A stretch of DNA of 64,000 bases from Arthrobacter burdickii (GTDB lineage: Bacteria; Actinomycetota; Actinomycetes; Actinomycetales; Micrococcaceae), in the NCBI RefSeq assembly GCF_030433645.1, contig NZ_JAROCG010000001.1, positions 1,550,001 through 1,614,000 on the forward strand. The letters are read 5' to 3'. The notes under the pieces are model-generated. The model worked only from the letters and a program-made list of their open reading frames with translations. It ran no database searches and had not been told where the DNA came from. Position 1 is the first letter of the stretch; every line of letters begins with the position of its first letter. Of the stretch, positions 9,075 to 17,110 are shown in pieces. The position numbers and the translations under genes are program-made.

Positions 9075-9215
9075 GGTCGGCCTTTCGCGGGGGATCGGGG
9101 TGATTTCCACCATATCCGGCCGCGGGTGGCAGCCCGGGAGCCGTGCCTACACTGGATGAGCCGTTCTCCGGGCCACCGGGACCGGTGACCGCACCCTGTC
9201 CATCGGAAGGAAAGC

Positions 9216-10595
9216 ATGAGCCAGCGCAGTACAGCGGCAGGAGTCCGGGCGCTGGGCCTTGTCGCCGCAGTGGCGGTGGCCTGGGCCCTGGTGGCCTGGG
9301 CGTTCGCCTGGGCCGACGTCATCGGCCTCGATTTCCGGGTGTACCGCATGGGCGGGCAGTCCGTGGTCGACGGCGACGGCTCGCTGTACACGCGCTCCTT
9401 CGGGGAGGGCGAGGGATCCCTCCTCTTCACGTATCCGCCGTTCGCGGCGCTCGCCTTCACTGTGCTCACGCTCGTCAGCGCCGAGACCGGCGCATTGCTG
9501 TTCGTGTGGCTGTCGATCCTCATCGCCGCCGCGACGTCCCTGCTGGTAACGCGGTACCTCGGCGGTTTCCGCACCGTCCGGGACGTGGTGATGCACCCTA
9601 CGGCACTGCCGCTGGCGATCGCCGGAACCGGGCTCGTCTCCCTCCTGGGCCCGTGGCGCGAGACCATGGCCTTCTCGCAGGTCAACATCCTGCTCTTCGC
9701 GATGATCGCCGCCGACCTCCTCTCGGGACCGCACCGCCGGATGCCCACCGGACTGCTCACGGGCATCGCGGCCGGCATCAAACTGACGCCTCTGGTCTTC
9801 GGCCTGTACTTCCTCGTGCGCGGCGAGTGGAAGCAGCTGTTCACCATGGCGGCCGGCTTCTTCGGGACCATCGCGCTGGGCTTCCTCCTGCTGCCGGCCG
9901 AATCGGCGACCTACTGGCTGCAGATGCTGCGGGACACCGGCCGGATCGGCGGCGAGGGGTATGTGGACAACCTCTCCCTCCGCGGTGCCATCCTCCACTT
10001 CCTGGGCCCGGACTTTCCCTCCACCCTTCCGTGGCTGCTCATCTCACTGCTGCTCGTGGCGGCGACCGCCTACATCATCCGCGAGGCCCGGCGGCGCGCG
10101 GACCGGTTCCTGCCGATCGCCATGACGTCGCTGCTCATGCTTCTCATCTCACCGATCTCGTGGTCACACCACTGGGTCTGGATCGTCGTGGTCCTGGCGG
10201 TCCTCGCCGGCCAGGCTGCAGGGCTTCCCAGGGAACTGCGTGCACACCGTACGACGGCAGCCGTACTCTTCGTGCTCACCCTCCTGGTCTTCATCTACTC
10301 GCCCAAGACGATCGGTCAGCTGTTGGGCGCGGACGACCTCGATTCCCAGCTGGTGACCGGCTGGCTCATGGCGTCCAGCGCCGGCGTGTTCTGCGCGCTC
10401 GCCGTCACCGTGTTCTGGGTCCTCCTGTCGCGGAGGCTGCGAGCGGTGCGCCCGGAGCGGGCGATGCACCCGCACGAAGCGGTGCGTCCACGTGACGAGG
10501 AGCGGGCCACGGCAGGCGGCAGCACTGCCAGGGACCGCGTGTCCGGCGCCCTGCACGGCCGGCTCGACGACGGCGCCCTCCGCGGCAACCGCTGA
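9216..10595 (+). CDS. GT87-family (DUF2029) membrane glycosyltransferase, alpha-1,2-mannosyltransferase-like
   Basis: The 459-residue polytopic protein is of the GT87/GT-C class, like mycobacterial PimE. Such enzymes use polyprenyl-phosphate-mannose to mannosylate lipids or glycans at the outer face of the membrane. The first helix is followed by DFRVYRMGGQSVVDG, which has the Asp expected in the first extracytoplasmic loop, and then by TYPPFAAL. Hydrophobic helices continue to about residue 410, followed by a hydrophilic tail rich in Arg and Glu. The ATG at 9216 has GGAAGGAA upstream; a TACACT -10-like element lies at 9148. Its stop overlaps the start of the sensor kinase by one base (TGATG). 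The donor and acceptor are inferred. Confidence 0.82.
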   Translation: MSQRSTAAGVRALGLVAAVAVAWALVAWAFAWADVIGLDFRVYRMGGQSVVDGDGSLYTRSFGEGEGSLLFTYPPFAALAFTVLTLVSAETGALLFVWLSILIAAATSLLVTRYLGGFRTVRDVVMHPTALPLAIAGTGLVSLLGPWRETMAFSQVNILLFAMIAADLLSGPHRRMPTGLLTGIAAGIKLTPLVFGLYFLVRGEWKQLFTMAAGFFGTIALGFLLLPAESATYWLQMLRDTGRIGGEGYVDNLSLRGAILHFLGPDFPSTLPWLLISLLLVAATAYIIREARRRADRFLPIAMTSLLMLLISPISWSHHWVWIVVVLAVLAGQAAGLPRELRAHRTTAAVLFVLTLLVFIYSPKTIGQLLGADDLDSQLVTGWLMASSAGVFCALAVTVFWVLLSRRLRAVRPERAMHPHEAVRPRDEERATAGGSTARDRVSGALHGRLDDGALRGNR

Positions 10596-12331
10596 TGGTG
10601 ACCGCAGCGCGGCGCACCCTCGCGGCTCCGGTCAGCCGCCCGCGGGTAGCCGCCGGCTGCGCCGTCGCACTGGTCCTGCCGCCGCTGCTCGAGACGGCCG
10701 TCTTCCTGGCGGGGAACTCGCTGCTCGCGGTCGACGTCCTCTTCCAGCTCGCCGGGGTCATCGCCGTCGCCCTGATCGGCGGCCTCTGGCCCGCGCTGCT
10801 CGGCGCCCTGTGGAGCAGCATCATCCTGAACTACACCTCGACGGAGCCCTTCGGGTCCCTCGAGATCTCGGATGCCGAGAACGTCATCACAGTGCTGATC
10901 TTCATCGCCGTCGCGGTGACGGTGTCGCTCGTCGTCGGGCTGTCGGCACGCCGGTCCCGGGAAGCGGCCCTGGCGCAGCAGGAGGCCGCCCTGCTCGGCG
11001 AACTCGCGCGCGGCGCACTGGCCGAGGAGGACACGCTCCAGGGCTTCCTGCGCCACGTCCAGACCCAGTTCGACGTGGATGCCGTGGCGTTGTTCGGGCT
11101 CGTCAGCCCCCCGGAGCAGGACGACGATGACGAGTCAGACGACCACGCGGGCGGTGCGCAGGGCGGCGCGCAGGACGGCGCTGCGCAGGACGGGACCGCG
11201 CAGGGCGGCGCGCAGGGCGGCGCTGCGCAGGACGGGGGCGTGCACGGCGAGGCGGCGGGCGGCGGAAGGATGGAGCGCAAGGCCCTGGCCGTGCGCCCAC
11301 CGGTACCCGGTCCTGCCCTCCCGGGAGCCGTCCCCGGAGGGGCGGCGGCAACCGTTGCGGCAACCACTGCGGGCGCCAGGACAGAAGCCAGGACAGGAGC
11401 CAGGCTGCGCGCCGACCCGCAGGCAGGTGACATGGACCGATGGACGATGGACGCCGCGACCACGGTCGAGACGGTCGACGGCGACTTCTTCCTCGCGCTC
11501 TACGGGCACCACCTCTCGGCGCGCGAGCGCGGACTGCTGACGGCATTCGCCGGCCAGCTCCGCTCGATGCTGCAGCGGCAGGAACTCCTCGCGAGCACGC
11601 GCACCAACCAGAGGCTCATCGAGGGCAACGTCATGCGTACGGCGATCCTGCGTGCGGTGTCCCACGACCTGCGGACCCCCCTCGCCGGGATCAAGCTCGC
11701 CGTCAGCAGCCTCCGGCAGTCCGATGTGACCTTCTCCAAGGAGGACGAGGACGAACTGCTGGAAACCATTGAGGACTACTCGGACCGGCTGGACGCGCTC
11801 GTCAACAACCTGCTGGACATGTCGCGTATCACCGGGGACGCGGTGAACGCGCACGTGCGGCCGCTGCGATGGATCGACGTCGTCGGGCCCGCCCTCGCCA
11901 ACGTGCCCGAGGACCGCGTCCGCGTGCACATCCCGCCGAACCTGCCCGCCATCGAGGGAGACCCCGGGCTGCTGGAGCGCGTGATCGCGAACATCGTCGA
12001 GAACGGGGTGAAGTACGCGCCGGGTTCCCCGATCGAGGTCACCGCATCCGTGGGCGGTACCGGGAAGGCCCTGATCAACGGCTTCCCGGCCAGTGAGCTG
12101 CGCGTCATCGACCACGGACACGGTGTGTCCCGGGACGACGTCGACGCCATGTTCCGCCCGTTCCAGCGGCTCGACGACGCTCCGTCGGGGGCCGGCGTCG
12201 GGCTCGGGCTGGCGGTGGCCAAGGGATTCACGGAGGTCATGGGCGGCGTGCTCGACGCCGAGCAGACTCCCGGCGGCGGCCTGACGCTCGTCATCCGCCT
12301 GCCCATCTCGACGGGAGTCGTGGAGCTGTGA
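10595..12331 (+). CDS. KdpD-like sensor histidine kinase (DUF4118) without the KdpD N-terminal domain
   Basis: The 578-residue kinase begins directly with the four-helix DUF4118 module of KdpD (about residues 15-115). A GAF-like sensor region follows, broken by a Gly/Ala/Gln/Asp-rich linker (about 185-225). Then come a HisKA domain with AVSHDLRTPLAG (phospho-acceptor His about 357) and an HATPase domain with NIVENGVKYAP and GVGLGLAVAKG. The KdpD N-terminal ATP-binding/USP part is absent. It is translationally coupled to both neighbours: the GT87 stop overlaps its start by one base, and its stop overlaps the regulator start by four. No kdpFABC pump is present in the window, so a role in potassium sensing is uncertain. 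Confidence 0.85.
   Translation: MVTAARRTLAAPVSRPRVAAGCAVALVLPPLLETAVFLAGNSLLAVDVLFQLAGVIAVALIGGLWPALLGALWSSIILNYTSTEPFGSLEISDAENVITVLIFIAVAVTVSLVVGLSARRSREAALAQQEAALLGELARGALAEEDTLQGFLRHVQTQFDVDAVALFGLVSPPEQDDDDESDDHAGGAQGGAQDGAAQDGTAQGGAQGGAAQDGGVHGEAAGGGRMERKALAVRPPVPGPALPGAVPGGAAATVAATTAGARTEARTGARLRADPQAGDMDRWTMDAATTVETVDGDFFLALYGHHLSARERGLLTAFAGQLRSMLQRQELLASTRTNQRLIEGNVMRTAILRAVSHDLRTPLAGIKLAVSSLRQSDVTFSKEDEDELLETIEDYSDRLDALVNNLLDMSRITGDAVNAHVRPLRWIDVVGPALANVPEDRVRVHIPPNLPAIEGDPGLLERVIANIVENGVKYAPGSPIEVTASVGGTGKALINGFPASELRVIDHGHGVSRDDVDAMFRPFQRLDDAPSGAGVGLGLAVAKGFTEVMGGVLDAEQTPGGGLTLVIRLPISTGVVEL
11150..11239 (+). repeat. Degenerate GC-rich direct repeats inside the kinase linker
   Basis: Variants of GCGCAGGGCGG and GCGCAGGACGG recur about seven times and encode alternating AQGG/AQDG units. 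The reading frame is kept throughout. Confidence 0.75.
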
Positions 12332-13002
12332 CGCGGGTGCTCGTCGTCGACGACGAACCGCAGCTCCTCCGCGCCCTGGAGATCAACCTCCGCGCCTACG
12401 GCTACCAGTGCGTGACGGCGGTCGACGGCGAGACGGCACTCGCAGCCGCGTCCGAACACCACCCCGACATCATCGTGCTGGACCTCGGGTTGCCGGACAT
12501 CGACGGGGTGGACGTCATCCGTCGGATCCGCGGCTGGTCGCAGGTGCACATCATCGTGCTGTCCGCCCGGCACGGCTCGCAGGACAAGGTCGATGCGCTC
12601 GATGCAGGCGCGGACGACTACGTGACGAAGCCGTTCGGCCTCGATGAACTGCTCGCACGCCTCCGCGCGGCCAGCCGGCGTGCGGCGGCCGAGGCCGGCG
12701 CGCCGGTCATCGAGACACCCGATTTCACGCTCGACGCCGGAGCCCGCCGGGTGCTCAAGGATGGCAGGGACATCCGGCTCACGCCCACCGAGTGGAAGAT
12801 CGTGGACCGCCTGATCGCACATCCGGGCCGGCTCGTCTCGCAGCAGCAGCTGCTGCTCGATGTGTGGGGTCCGGCGTATGCGAAGGACGTCCAGTACCTC
12901 CGCGTGTACATGGCGCAACTGCGGAAGAAGCTCGAACCCGATCCGGGTGCGCCCCGCTACTTCGTGACCGAGAGTGGCATGGGCTACCGGTTCGAGCCGT
13001 GA
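12328..13002 (+). CDS. kdpE: KdpE-like response regulator (OmpR/PhoB class)
   Basis: The 224-residue regulator has a receiver domain at about 1-115. The acidic pair is in VVDDEP, the phospho-acceptor is Asp about 52 in VLDLGLPDIDG, and the Lys is in YVTKPFG. A winged-helix DNA-binding domain spans about 130-224 with TPTEWKIVDRL and VYMAQLRKKLEPD, ending in ESGMGYRFEP as in KdpE. The GTG start overlaps the kinase stop by four bases (GTGA), so the two are translationally coupled. It is probably the partner of the preceding kinase. The gene symbol rests on sequence likeness; no kdp target operon lies in the window. Confidence 0.88.
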   Translation: MTRVLVVDDEPQLLRALEINLRAYGYQCVTAVDGETALAAASEHHPDIIVLDLGLPDIDGVDVIRRIRGWSQVHIIVLSARHGSQDKVDALDAGADDYVTKPFGLDELLARLRAASRRAAAEAGAPVIETPDFTLDAGARRVLKDGRDIRLTPTEWKIVDRLIAHPGRLVSQQQLLLDVWGPAYAKDVQYLRVYMAQLRKKLEPDPGAPRYFVTESGMGYRFEP

Positions 13003-13025
13003 CGGGGAGGCCGGCGAGGTGCCCC

Positions 13026-13031
13026 TAGGAT
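13026..13031 (+). promoter_or_regulatory. Leaderless-type -10 element for the MOSC protein
   Basis: TAGGAT lies seven bases before the ATG at 13039. It overlaps an alternative ATG at 13030, which argues for the downstream start. Confidence 0.55.
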
Positions 13032-13038
13032 GGTCGCC

Positions 13039-13695
13039 ATGACCACCGGTACCCTCCTCGCCATCTGTCGCGTGCACGAGCTCCTTCCCACGCGGGACTC
13101 GACCGGTGTCACCGCGATCGACAAACGGGCGGTCGACGGGCCGGTGAACGTGCACCCGCTGGGCCTGACCGGCGACGTCCAGGCGAGCCGCAAGCACCAC
13201 GGCGGACCCACGAAGGCCCTCTACGCCTACGCGCAGGACGACGCCGACTACTGGTCGCAGCAGCTGGGACGCGAGGTGACGCCGGGCCTGTTCGGTGAGA
13301 ACCTCCGCGTGGCGGGTATCGACGCCTCCCATGCCGTCATCGGCGAGCGCTGGCGCGTGGGGGAGCAGGTGGTGCTCGAAGTGACCATGCCGCGCACGCC
13401 CTGCGTGAACTTCGCCCGGTACCTCGGCGAGAAATCCTGGGTGAAGCGCTTCGCGGAGGCGAACCGTGTGGGCACCTACTTGAGCGTCGTCACGAAGGGC
13501 AGCATCGTCGCGGGCGACACCATCCACGTGGACAGCGTCCCCGACCACGGCGTCACCGCGGCACAGGTCTACGCGGGCCTCGACGAGCCGCAGGCGCAGA
13601 GGCTGCTCGACACCGCGGCCGAAGGGCATCTCACGCTCACCCCGCAGGTCCGGAAGGCCGTGCTGAAGGCACTGAGGGTCGCCTCGCCGGCCTGA
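13039..13695 (+). CDS. MOSC domain-containing protein (YiiM-like)
   Basis: The 218-residue protein contains a MOSC domain, a beta-barrel sulfur-carrier fold related to the C-terminus of molybdenum cofactor sulfurase. Visible motifs are DVQASRKHHGGPTKALYAY near residue 50, FGENLRVAGID near 90, and TMPRTPCVNFARYLG with the conserved Cys near 122. YiiM proteins reduce N-hydroxylated compounds with molybdenum cofactor in some bacteria. The start was set at 13039 because a TAGGAT element lies seven bases upstream; an ATG nine bases earlier would fall inside that element. It stands alone after the two-component operon. Confidence 0.82.
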   Translation: MTTGTLLAICRVHELLPTRDSTGVTAIDKRAVDGPVNVHPLGLTGDVQASRKHHGGPTKALYAYAQDDADYWSQQLGREVTPGLFGENLRVAGIDASHAVIGERWRVGEQVVLEVTMPRTPCVNFARYLGEKSWVKRFAEANRVGTYLSVVTKGSIVAGDTIHVDSVPDHGVTAAQVYAGLDEPQAQRLLDTAAEGHLTLTPQVRKAVLKALRVASPA

Positions 13696-14030
13696 CGTGC
13701 CGAAGGTCACCTCCCGGAGGACCCCGGATGGAACGGATCGATCCGGTTGTGCAGTAGACTGGATATATCCCCCACACCGGTATTCCCTTTATTTCCGCCC
13801 CTCAGGGCCGGATAGGTTGTGTTGGGGCTCGGAGCACAGACTCGCGAGCAGATTCATCAGGGAGCGCCGGCTAGAAGAAAAGTCACACATCACTGCTGAG
13901 AGAGCAGAGACCACGGTGTGACGAGGAAGTTCGGCCTCGGGATTGAAACAGTGCCGGATTTCCATGTTCATTCGGCACTGCAGGCTTCTTCCTGTCAGGC
14001 CGTCCGGCACCTACCTGAAGGAATTCTTCC
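13696..14030 (+). promoter_or_regulatory. Gene-free 335-base leader/promoter region of the DEAD-box helicase
   Basis: A perfect palindrome GGATCGATCC (13735-13744) and a candidate -10 TAGACT (13755-13760) lie near the start of this stretch. If used, that promoter would give a 5' leader of roughly 260 bases. A hairpin with an 8-bp stem (13949-13956 with 13973-13980) and 16-base loop lies about 50 bases before the GTG start, followed by a small CAGG/CCTG hairpin (13981-13994). Long structured leaders are typical of cold-inducible helicase and csp genes. No small gene was seen. Confidence 0.5.
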
Positions 14031-15950
14031 GTGCCTGAAAACCTGTCCGAGCAGATCACCGACACCACCCTCGTCACCGAGACCACCGCAGCGGTTCCCG
14101 CAGCAGAGTCCGACGACGACGGCGTGAATATCCGCTTCACCGAGCTGAACCTCGACGGCCGTATCCTCGCGGCGCTGAACGACCTCGGCTACGAGAAGCC
14201 CTCACCCATCCAGGCAGCGACCATCCCCGCGCTGCTCGAAGGCCGCGACGTCGTCGGGCTGGCGCAGACCGGCACCGGCAAGACCGCCGCGTTCGCCGTG
14301 CCCGCGCTGTCCAAGATGGCGGAACTGGCCGACGTCAACGGCGGACCCAGCAAGAACACGCAGGTCCTGGTGCTCGCACCGACCCGCGAGCTCGCGCTGC
14401 AGGTAGCCGACGCCTTCACGTCCTACGCCAAGCACATGGAGGGCTTCACCGTCCTCCCCGTCTACGGCGGATCGCCCTACGGCCCCCAGCTCAACGGTCT
14501 CCGCCGCGGAGCGCAGGTCGTCGTGGGTACCCCCGGCCGCGTCATCGACCACATCGAGAAGGGGTCCCTGGACCTCTCGAACCTCGAGTACGTCGTCCTC
14601 GACGAGGCCGATGAGATGCTGCGCATGGGCTTCGCCGAGGACGTCGAGAAGATCCTCGCCTCGACGCCGGCGGAGAAGCAGGTTGCACTGTTCTCCGCGA
14701 CCATGCCCCCGGCCATCCGCCGAATCGCCAAGAAGTACCTGAACGATCCGGCCGAGATCTCCGTCAAGGGCAAGACGACGACGGGCACCAACACGCGCCA
14801 GCGCTACCTGCAGGTCATGGGCCCGCACAAGCTCGACGCGATGACCCGCATCCTTGAGGTCGAGGACTACGACGGCATCATCGCCTTCGTCCGTACCAAG
14901 GCGGCTACCGAAGACCTGGCGGACAAGTTGCGTTCACGGGGCTTCACGGCTGCAGCCATCAACGGAGACATCCCCCAGCAGCAGCGCGAGCGCACCGTCG
15001 AGGCGCTGCGCGAAGGCAAGATCGACATCCTCGTCGCCACGGACGTAGCAGCCCGCGGTCTCGACGTGGAGCGCATCTCGCTCGTCGTGAACTACGACAT
15101 CCCGAACGACACCGAGTCCTACGTGCACCGCATCGGCCGCACCGGCCGTGCAGGCCGTTCAGGTGACGCGATCCTCTTCATCACCCCGCGTGAGAAGTAC
15201 CTGCTCCGTTCGATCGAGAAGGCCACGCGCCAGCCCGTCGAGCAGATGCAGCTGCCCTCCACCGAGAAGATCAACGAGCTGCGCCTCAGCAAGTTCGCGG
15301 ACAAGATCACGCAGACGCTGGCCGGCAAGGACGTCGCGCTCTTCCGCGATCTGATCGCCACCTACGAGCGCGAGCACGACGTGCCCGCCAGCGAGATCGC
15401 TGCAGCCCTTGCCGTCATGGCGCAGGGCGGCCAGCCGATCCTCGTGCAGGACATCCCCGTCGCTCCCGCCGGACAGCGCGAGCGTGCCGAGGGACGCAAG
15501 GATGCCTTCGGGTCCCGCGGCCCGACGCGCACGCTCACCGAGGGCAACGCCACCTACCGCATCGCGGTGGGCCGTCGCCAGCGCGTGATGCCGGGCTCGA
15601 TCGTCGGTGCCATCGCCAACGAGGGTGGCCTGTCCTCCTCGCAGATCGGCGGCATCGACATCCGTGCGGACCACAGCCTGGTGGAGCTGCCCGCGGACCT
15701 GACGACCGACCAGCTGCGCGCACTCTCCAGGACGCGCATCGGCGGCGAGCTCATCCACCTCGAGCTCGACAAGGGACGCAAGCCCGCAGGCAACCGCGGC
15801 GCAGGCGAGTTCAAGAAGCCCTTCAAGAAGGACTTCCCGAAGCGTGACGGCGACACCCGGTTTTCGGGAGACGCCAACCGCAAGCCCCGCCACGCCAAGG
15901 GTGCCGGAGCCGGAGCAGGACGCTCCACCGCGCAGTCCGAGCAGTGGTAG
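14031..15950 (+). CDS. deaD: DEAD/DEAH-box RNA helicase (CsdA/DeaD type)
   Basis: The 639-residue ATP-dependent RNA helicase acts in ribosome assembly and RNA decay, often in the cold. The Q motif (YEKPSPIQ) is followed by Walker A AQTGTGKT (about 78-85), PTRELALQ, DEAD (in VLDEADEML, about 190), SAT (in LFSATMPP, about 222), and VATDVAARGLDVE and HRIGRTGRAGR in the second RecA domain. A DbpA/CsdA-type RNA-binding domain lies at about 510-590, followed by a basic Gly/Lys/Arg tail. The GTG start has GAAGGA upstream. The acidic Thr-rich N-terminal 30 residues are typical of actinobacterial members. Confidence 0.93.
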   Translation: MPENLSEQITDTTLVTETTAAVPAAESDDDGVNIRFTELNLDGRILAALNDLGYEKPSPIQAATIPALLEGRDVVGLAQTGTGKTAAFAVPALSKMAELADVNGGPSKNTQVLVLAPTRELALQVADAFTSYAKHMEGFTVLPVYGGSPYGPQLNGLRRGAQVVVGTPGRVIDHIEKGSLDLSNLEYVVLDEADEMLRMGFAEDVEKILASTPAEKQVALFSATMPPAIRRIAKKYLNDPAEISVKGKTTTGTNTRQRYLQVMGPHKLDAMTRILEVEDYDGIIAFVRTKAATEDLADKLRSRGFTAAAINGDIPQQQRERTVEALREGKIDILVATDVAARGLDVERISLVVNYDIPNDTESYVHRIGRTGRAGRSGDAILFITPREKYLLRSIEKATRQPVEQMQLPSTEKINELRLSKFADKITQTLAGKDVALFRDLIATYEREHDVPASEIAAALAVMAQGGQPILVQDIPVAPAGQRERAEGRKDAFGSRGPTRTLTEGNATYRIAVGRRQRVMPGSIVGAIANEGGLSSSQIGGIDIRADHSLVELPADLTTDQLRALSRTRIGGELIHLELDKGRKPAGNRGAGEFKKPFKKDFPKRDGDTRFSGDANRKPRHAKGAGAGAGRSTAQSEQW

Positions 15951-15972
15951 GAACTAGCTAGGCAAAACCCCG

Positions 15973-15999
15973 TCGGACCCGTGCACTGCACGGGTCCGA
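15973..15999 (+). terminator. GC-rich hairpin after deaD
   Basis: A 13-bp inverted repeat (15973-15985 with 15987-15999) is nested inside a weaker outer pairing, beginning 23 bases after the helicase stop. No T-tract follows. Confidence 0.6.
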
Positions 16000-16040
16000 T
16001 GCGGAATCCGGGGTCCGTCCCTCAGGGGGCGGCTGTCGAT

Positions 16041-16070
16041 TTCGCACCAGCGGCTCGGAACTGGTAAAGT
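16041..16070 (+). promoter_or_regulatory. Promoter of the tRNA-Thr/tRNA-Met pair
   Basis: TTCGCA (16041-16046) and TAAAGT (16065-16070) are separated by 18 bases and lie 12 bases before tRNA-Thr. The -35 is a weak match. Confidence 0.45.
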
Positions 16071-16081
16071 TTCTTGCTGTT

Positions 16082-16153
16082 GCCCCCCTAGCTCAGTGGT
16101 AGAGCGCGTTCTTGGTAAGAACGAGGTCACCGGATCGATTCCGGTGGGGGGCT
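16082..16153 (+). tRNA. tRNA-Thr (anticodon GGT)
   Basis: A 72-base cloverleaf was folded by eye. The acceptor stem pairs GCCCCCC with GGGGGGC, the D loop has AGTGGTAGA, and the anticodon stem CGTTC/GAACG encloses TTGGTAA. The T arm is CACCG/CGGTG-like with loop GATCGATTC. CCA is not encoded. Confidence 0.95.
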
Positions 16154-16207
16154 CGTAAATGAGGGGCCCGTGACGATCATCCGATCGGTGCGGGCAGCCT
16201 CATTTAG

Positions 16208-16281
16208 GGCGGTGTAGCTCAGCTGGTTAGAGCGCACGACTCATAATCGTGAGGTCGTGGGATCGAGTCCCACCACCGCTA
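16208..16281 (+). tRNA. tRNA-Met, elongator type (anticodon CAT)
   Basis: A 74-base cloverleaf has acceptor stem GGCGGTG/CACCGCT (the first pair is a G-U wobble) and anticodon stem CACGA/TCGTG around loop CTCATAA. It lacks the initiator features. A CAT anticodon modified to lysidine (tRNA-Ile2) is the alternative, but the overall sequence fits elongator Met. Confidence 0.88.
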
Positions 16282-16286
16282 CGGGC

Positions 16287-16318
16287 AAGGCCCCGGAACT
16301 TCGGTTCCGGGGCCTTTT
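16287..16318 (+). terminator. Terminator after tRNA-Met
   Basis: A 13-bp stem (16287-16299 with 16304-16316) closes on a stable TTCG tetraloop and runs into five T residues, a classic intrinsic terminator. Confidence 0.92.
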
Positions 16319-16340
16319 TCGTTCTCCGGATACCGGACGA

Positions 16341-16372
16341 CGAAGCCCGGCAGGCGTGCCTGCCGGGCTTCG
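16341..16372. terminator. Inverted repeat between tRNA-Met and the convergent small gene
   Basis: A 15-base arm (16341-16355) is perfectly complementary to 16358-16372. It lies 35 bases beyond the stop of the minus-strand gene and probably terminates it. Confidence 0.7.
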
Positions 16373-16406
16373 TTCTGATGCTTCGATCCGAAGGTCTGGA
16401 GGAGGC

Positions 16407-16580
16407 CTATCGCTTGCCTTCCGCGACATCCTTCACTGATTGCGGGGTCTTGCGGCCCAGTTGCTGGTCGAGTGCGACCCGAAGACGTGCCTTCGCCGCT
16501 GTCACCCTCGGGGTATCGGCGGGCCGCCGGTAGCCCGCCTGCGCGGACGGGGCTTGCCGCACGCGTGCTGTATCGGTCAT
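16407..16580 (-). CDS. Small basic hypothetical protein (57 aa)
   Basis: The function is not recognised. The 57-residue product is hydrophilic and basic, with a disordered-looking N-terminal half rich in Arg/Ala/Pro and a helix-prone C-terminal half (VTAAKARLRVALDQQLG). The ATG start (complement 16578-16580) has AAGGAG seven bases upstream, which supports translation. It lies downstream of a membrane-anchored hypothetical gene in the same orientation. Confidence 0.6.
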   Translation of the reverse strand: MTDTARVRQAPSAQAGYRRPADTPRVTAAKARLRVALDQQLGRKTPQSVKDVAEGKR

Positions 16581-16608
16581 CGGCGCTCTCCTTGTCCTCA
16601 TCCTCGTC

Positions 16609-17037
16609 TCATTGTCCGGTACCGCCGTCGGGCAGTCCAGCATCGGGGTCCTCCGGATTGGCTACGGGGTTGCTCACCCAGATCGCGTCGAGGATCCGGC
16701 GGTCCTCCTCGGTGGCCAGGTCGCTGTAGGAGAGCTGGAGGAGTGCCTCCACTCCTGCTTCCTGCCGGATCGGGTCGAGGGACGTCGCGGCGTCGATGGC
16801 CCACTGCGTCCTGCGCCACCATTCGGCACGGTCGTCGGCGCGCCGCTTCTGCTCCAGGGCGGCCCGGTCCGCCGTCGCGCGCTGCTGGAGGGTGGCGAAG
16901 GCCGTTCCGGCCGCCAGGACCGCCGCGATGAGCACCGCGACCGGAGCGAGGGCGCCCACGATCTCCCACCACGGAACGTCGGATGCGACCTCCACGAGGA
17001 TCGGGGCCGGTGTCGGCGGGACGGCCGGGATGGACAT
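16609..17037 (-). CDS. Hypothetical protein with one transmembrane helix
   Basis: No family was recognised in this 142-residue protein. A single hydrophobic helix spans about residues 25-48 (IVGALAPVAVLIAAVLAAGT). A charged coiled-coil-like cytoplasmic part follows (RATADRAALEQKRRADDRAEW), and the C-terminal tail is acidic and rich in Pro/Gly. This resembles small DUF-type membrane anchors found near phage or toxin genes, but no such partner is present. The ATG at 17037 was chosen because a TAGGCT element lies seven bases upstream; an in-frame GTG further out is less likely. Confidence 0.6.
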   Translation of the reverse strand: MSIPAVPPTPAPILVEVASDVPWWEIVGALAPVAVLIAAVLAAGTAFATLQQRATADRAALEQKRRADDRAEWWRRTQWAIDAATSLDPIRQEAGVEALLQLSYSDLATEEDRRILDAIWVSNPVANPEDPDAGLPDGGTGQ

Positions 17038-17044
17038 GGGCGTC

Positions 17045-17050
17045 AGCCTA
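17045..17050 (-). promoter_or_regulatory. Leaderless-type -10 element for the hypothetical at 16609-17037
   Basis: TAGGCT (read on the minus strand) lies seven bases before the ATG. Confidence 0.5.
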
Positions 17051-17110
17051 ACCGCCGCCACTCCCGTTCCCGGTGCACCCGGTCGGCCGTTCGACGGCCG
17101 CGGTGGCCGA

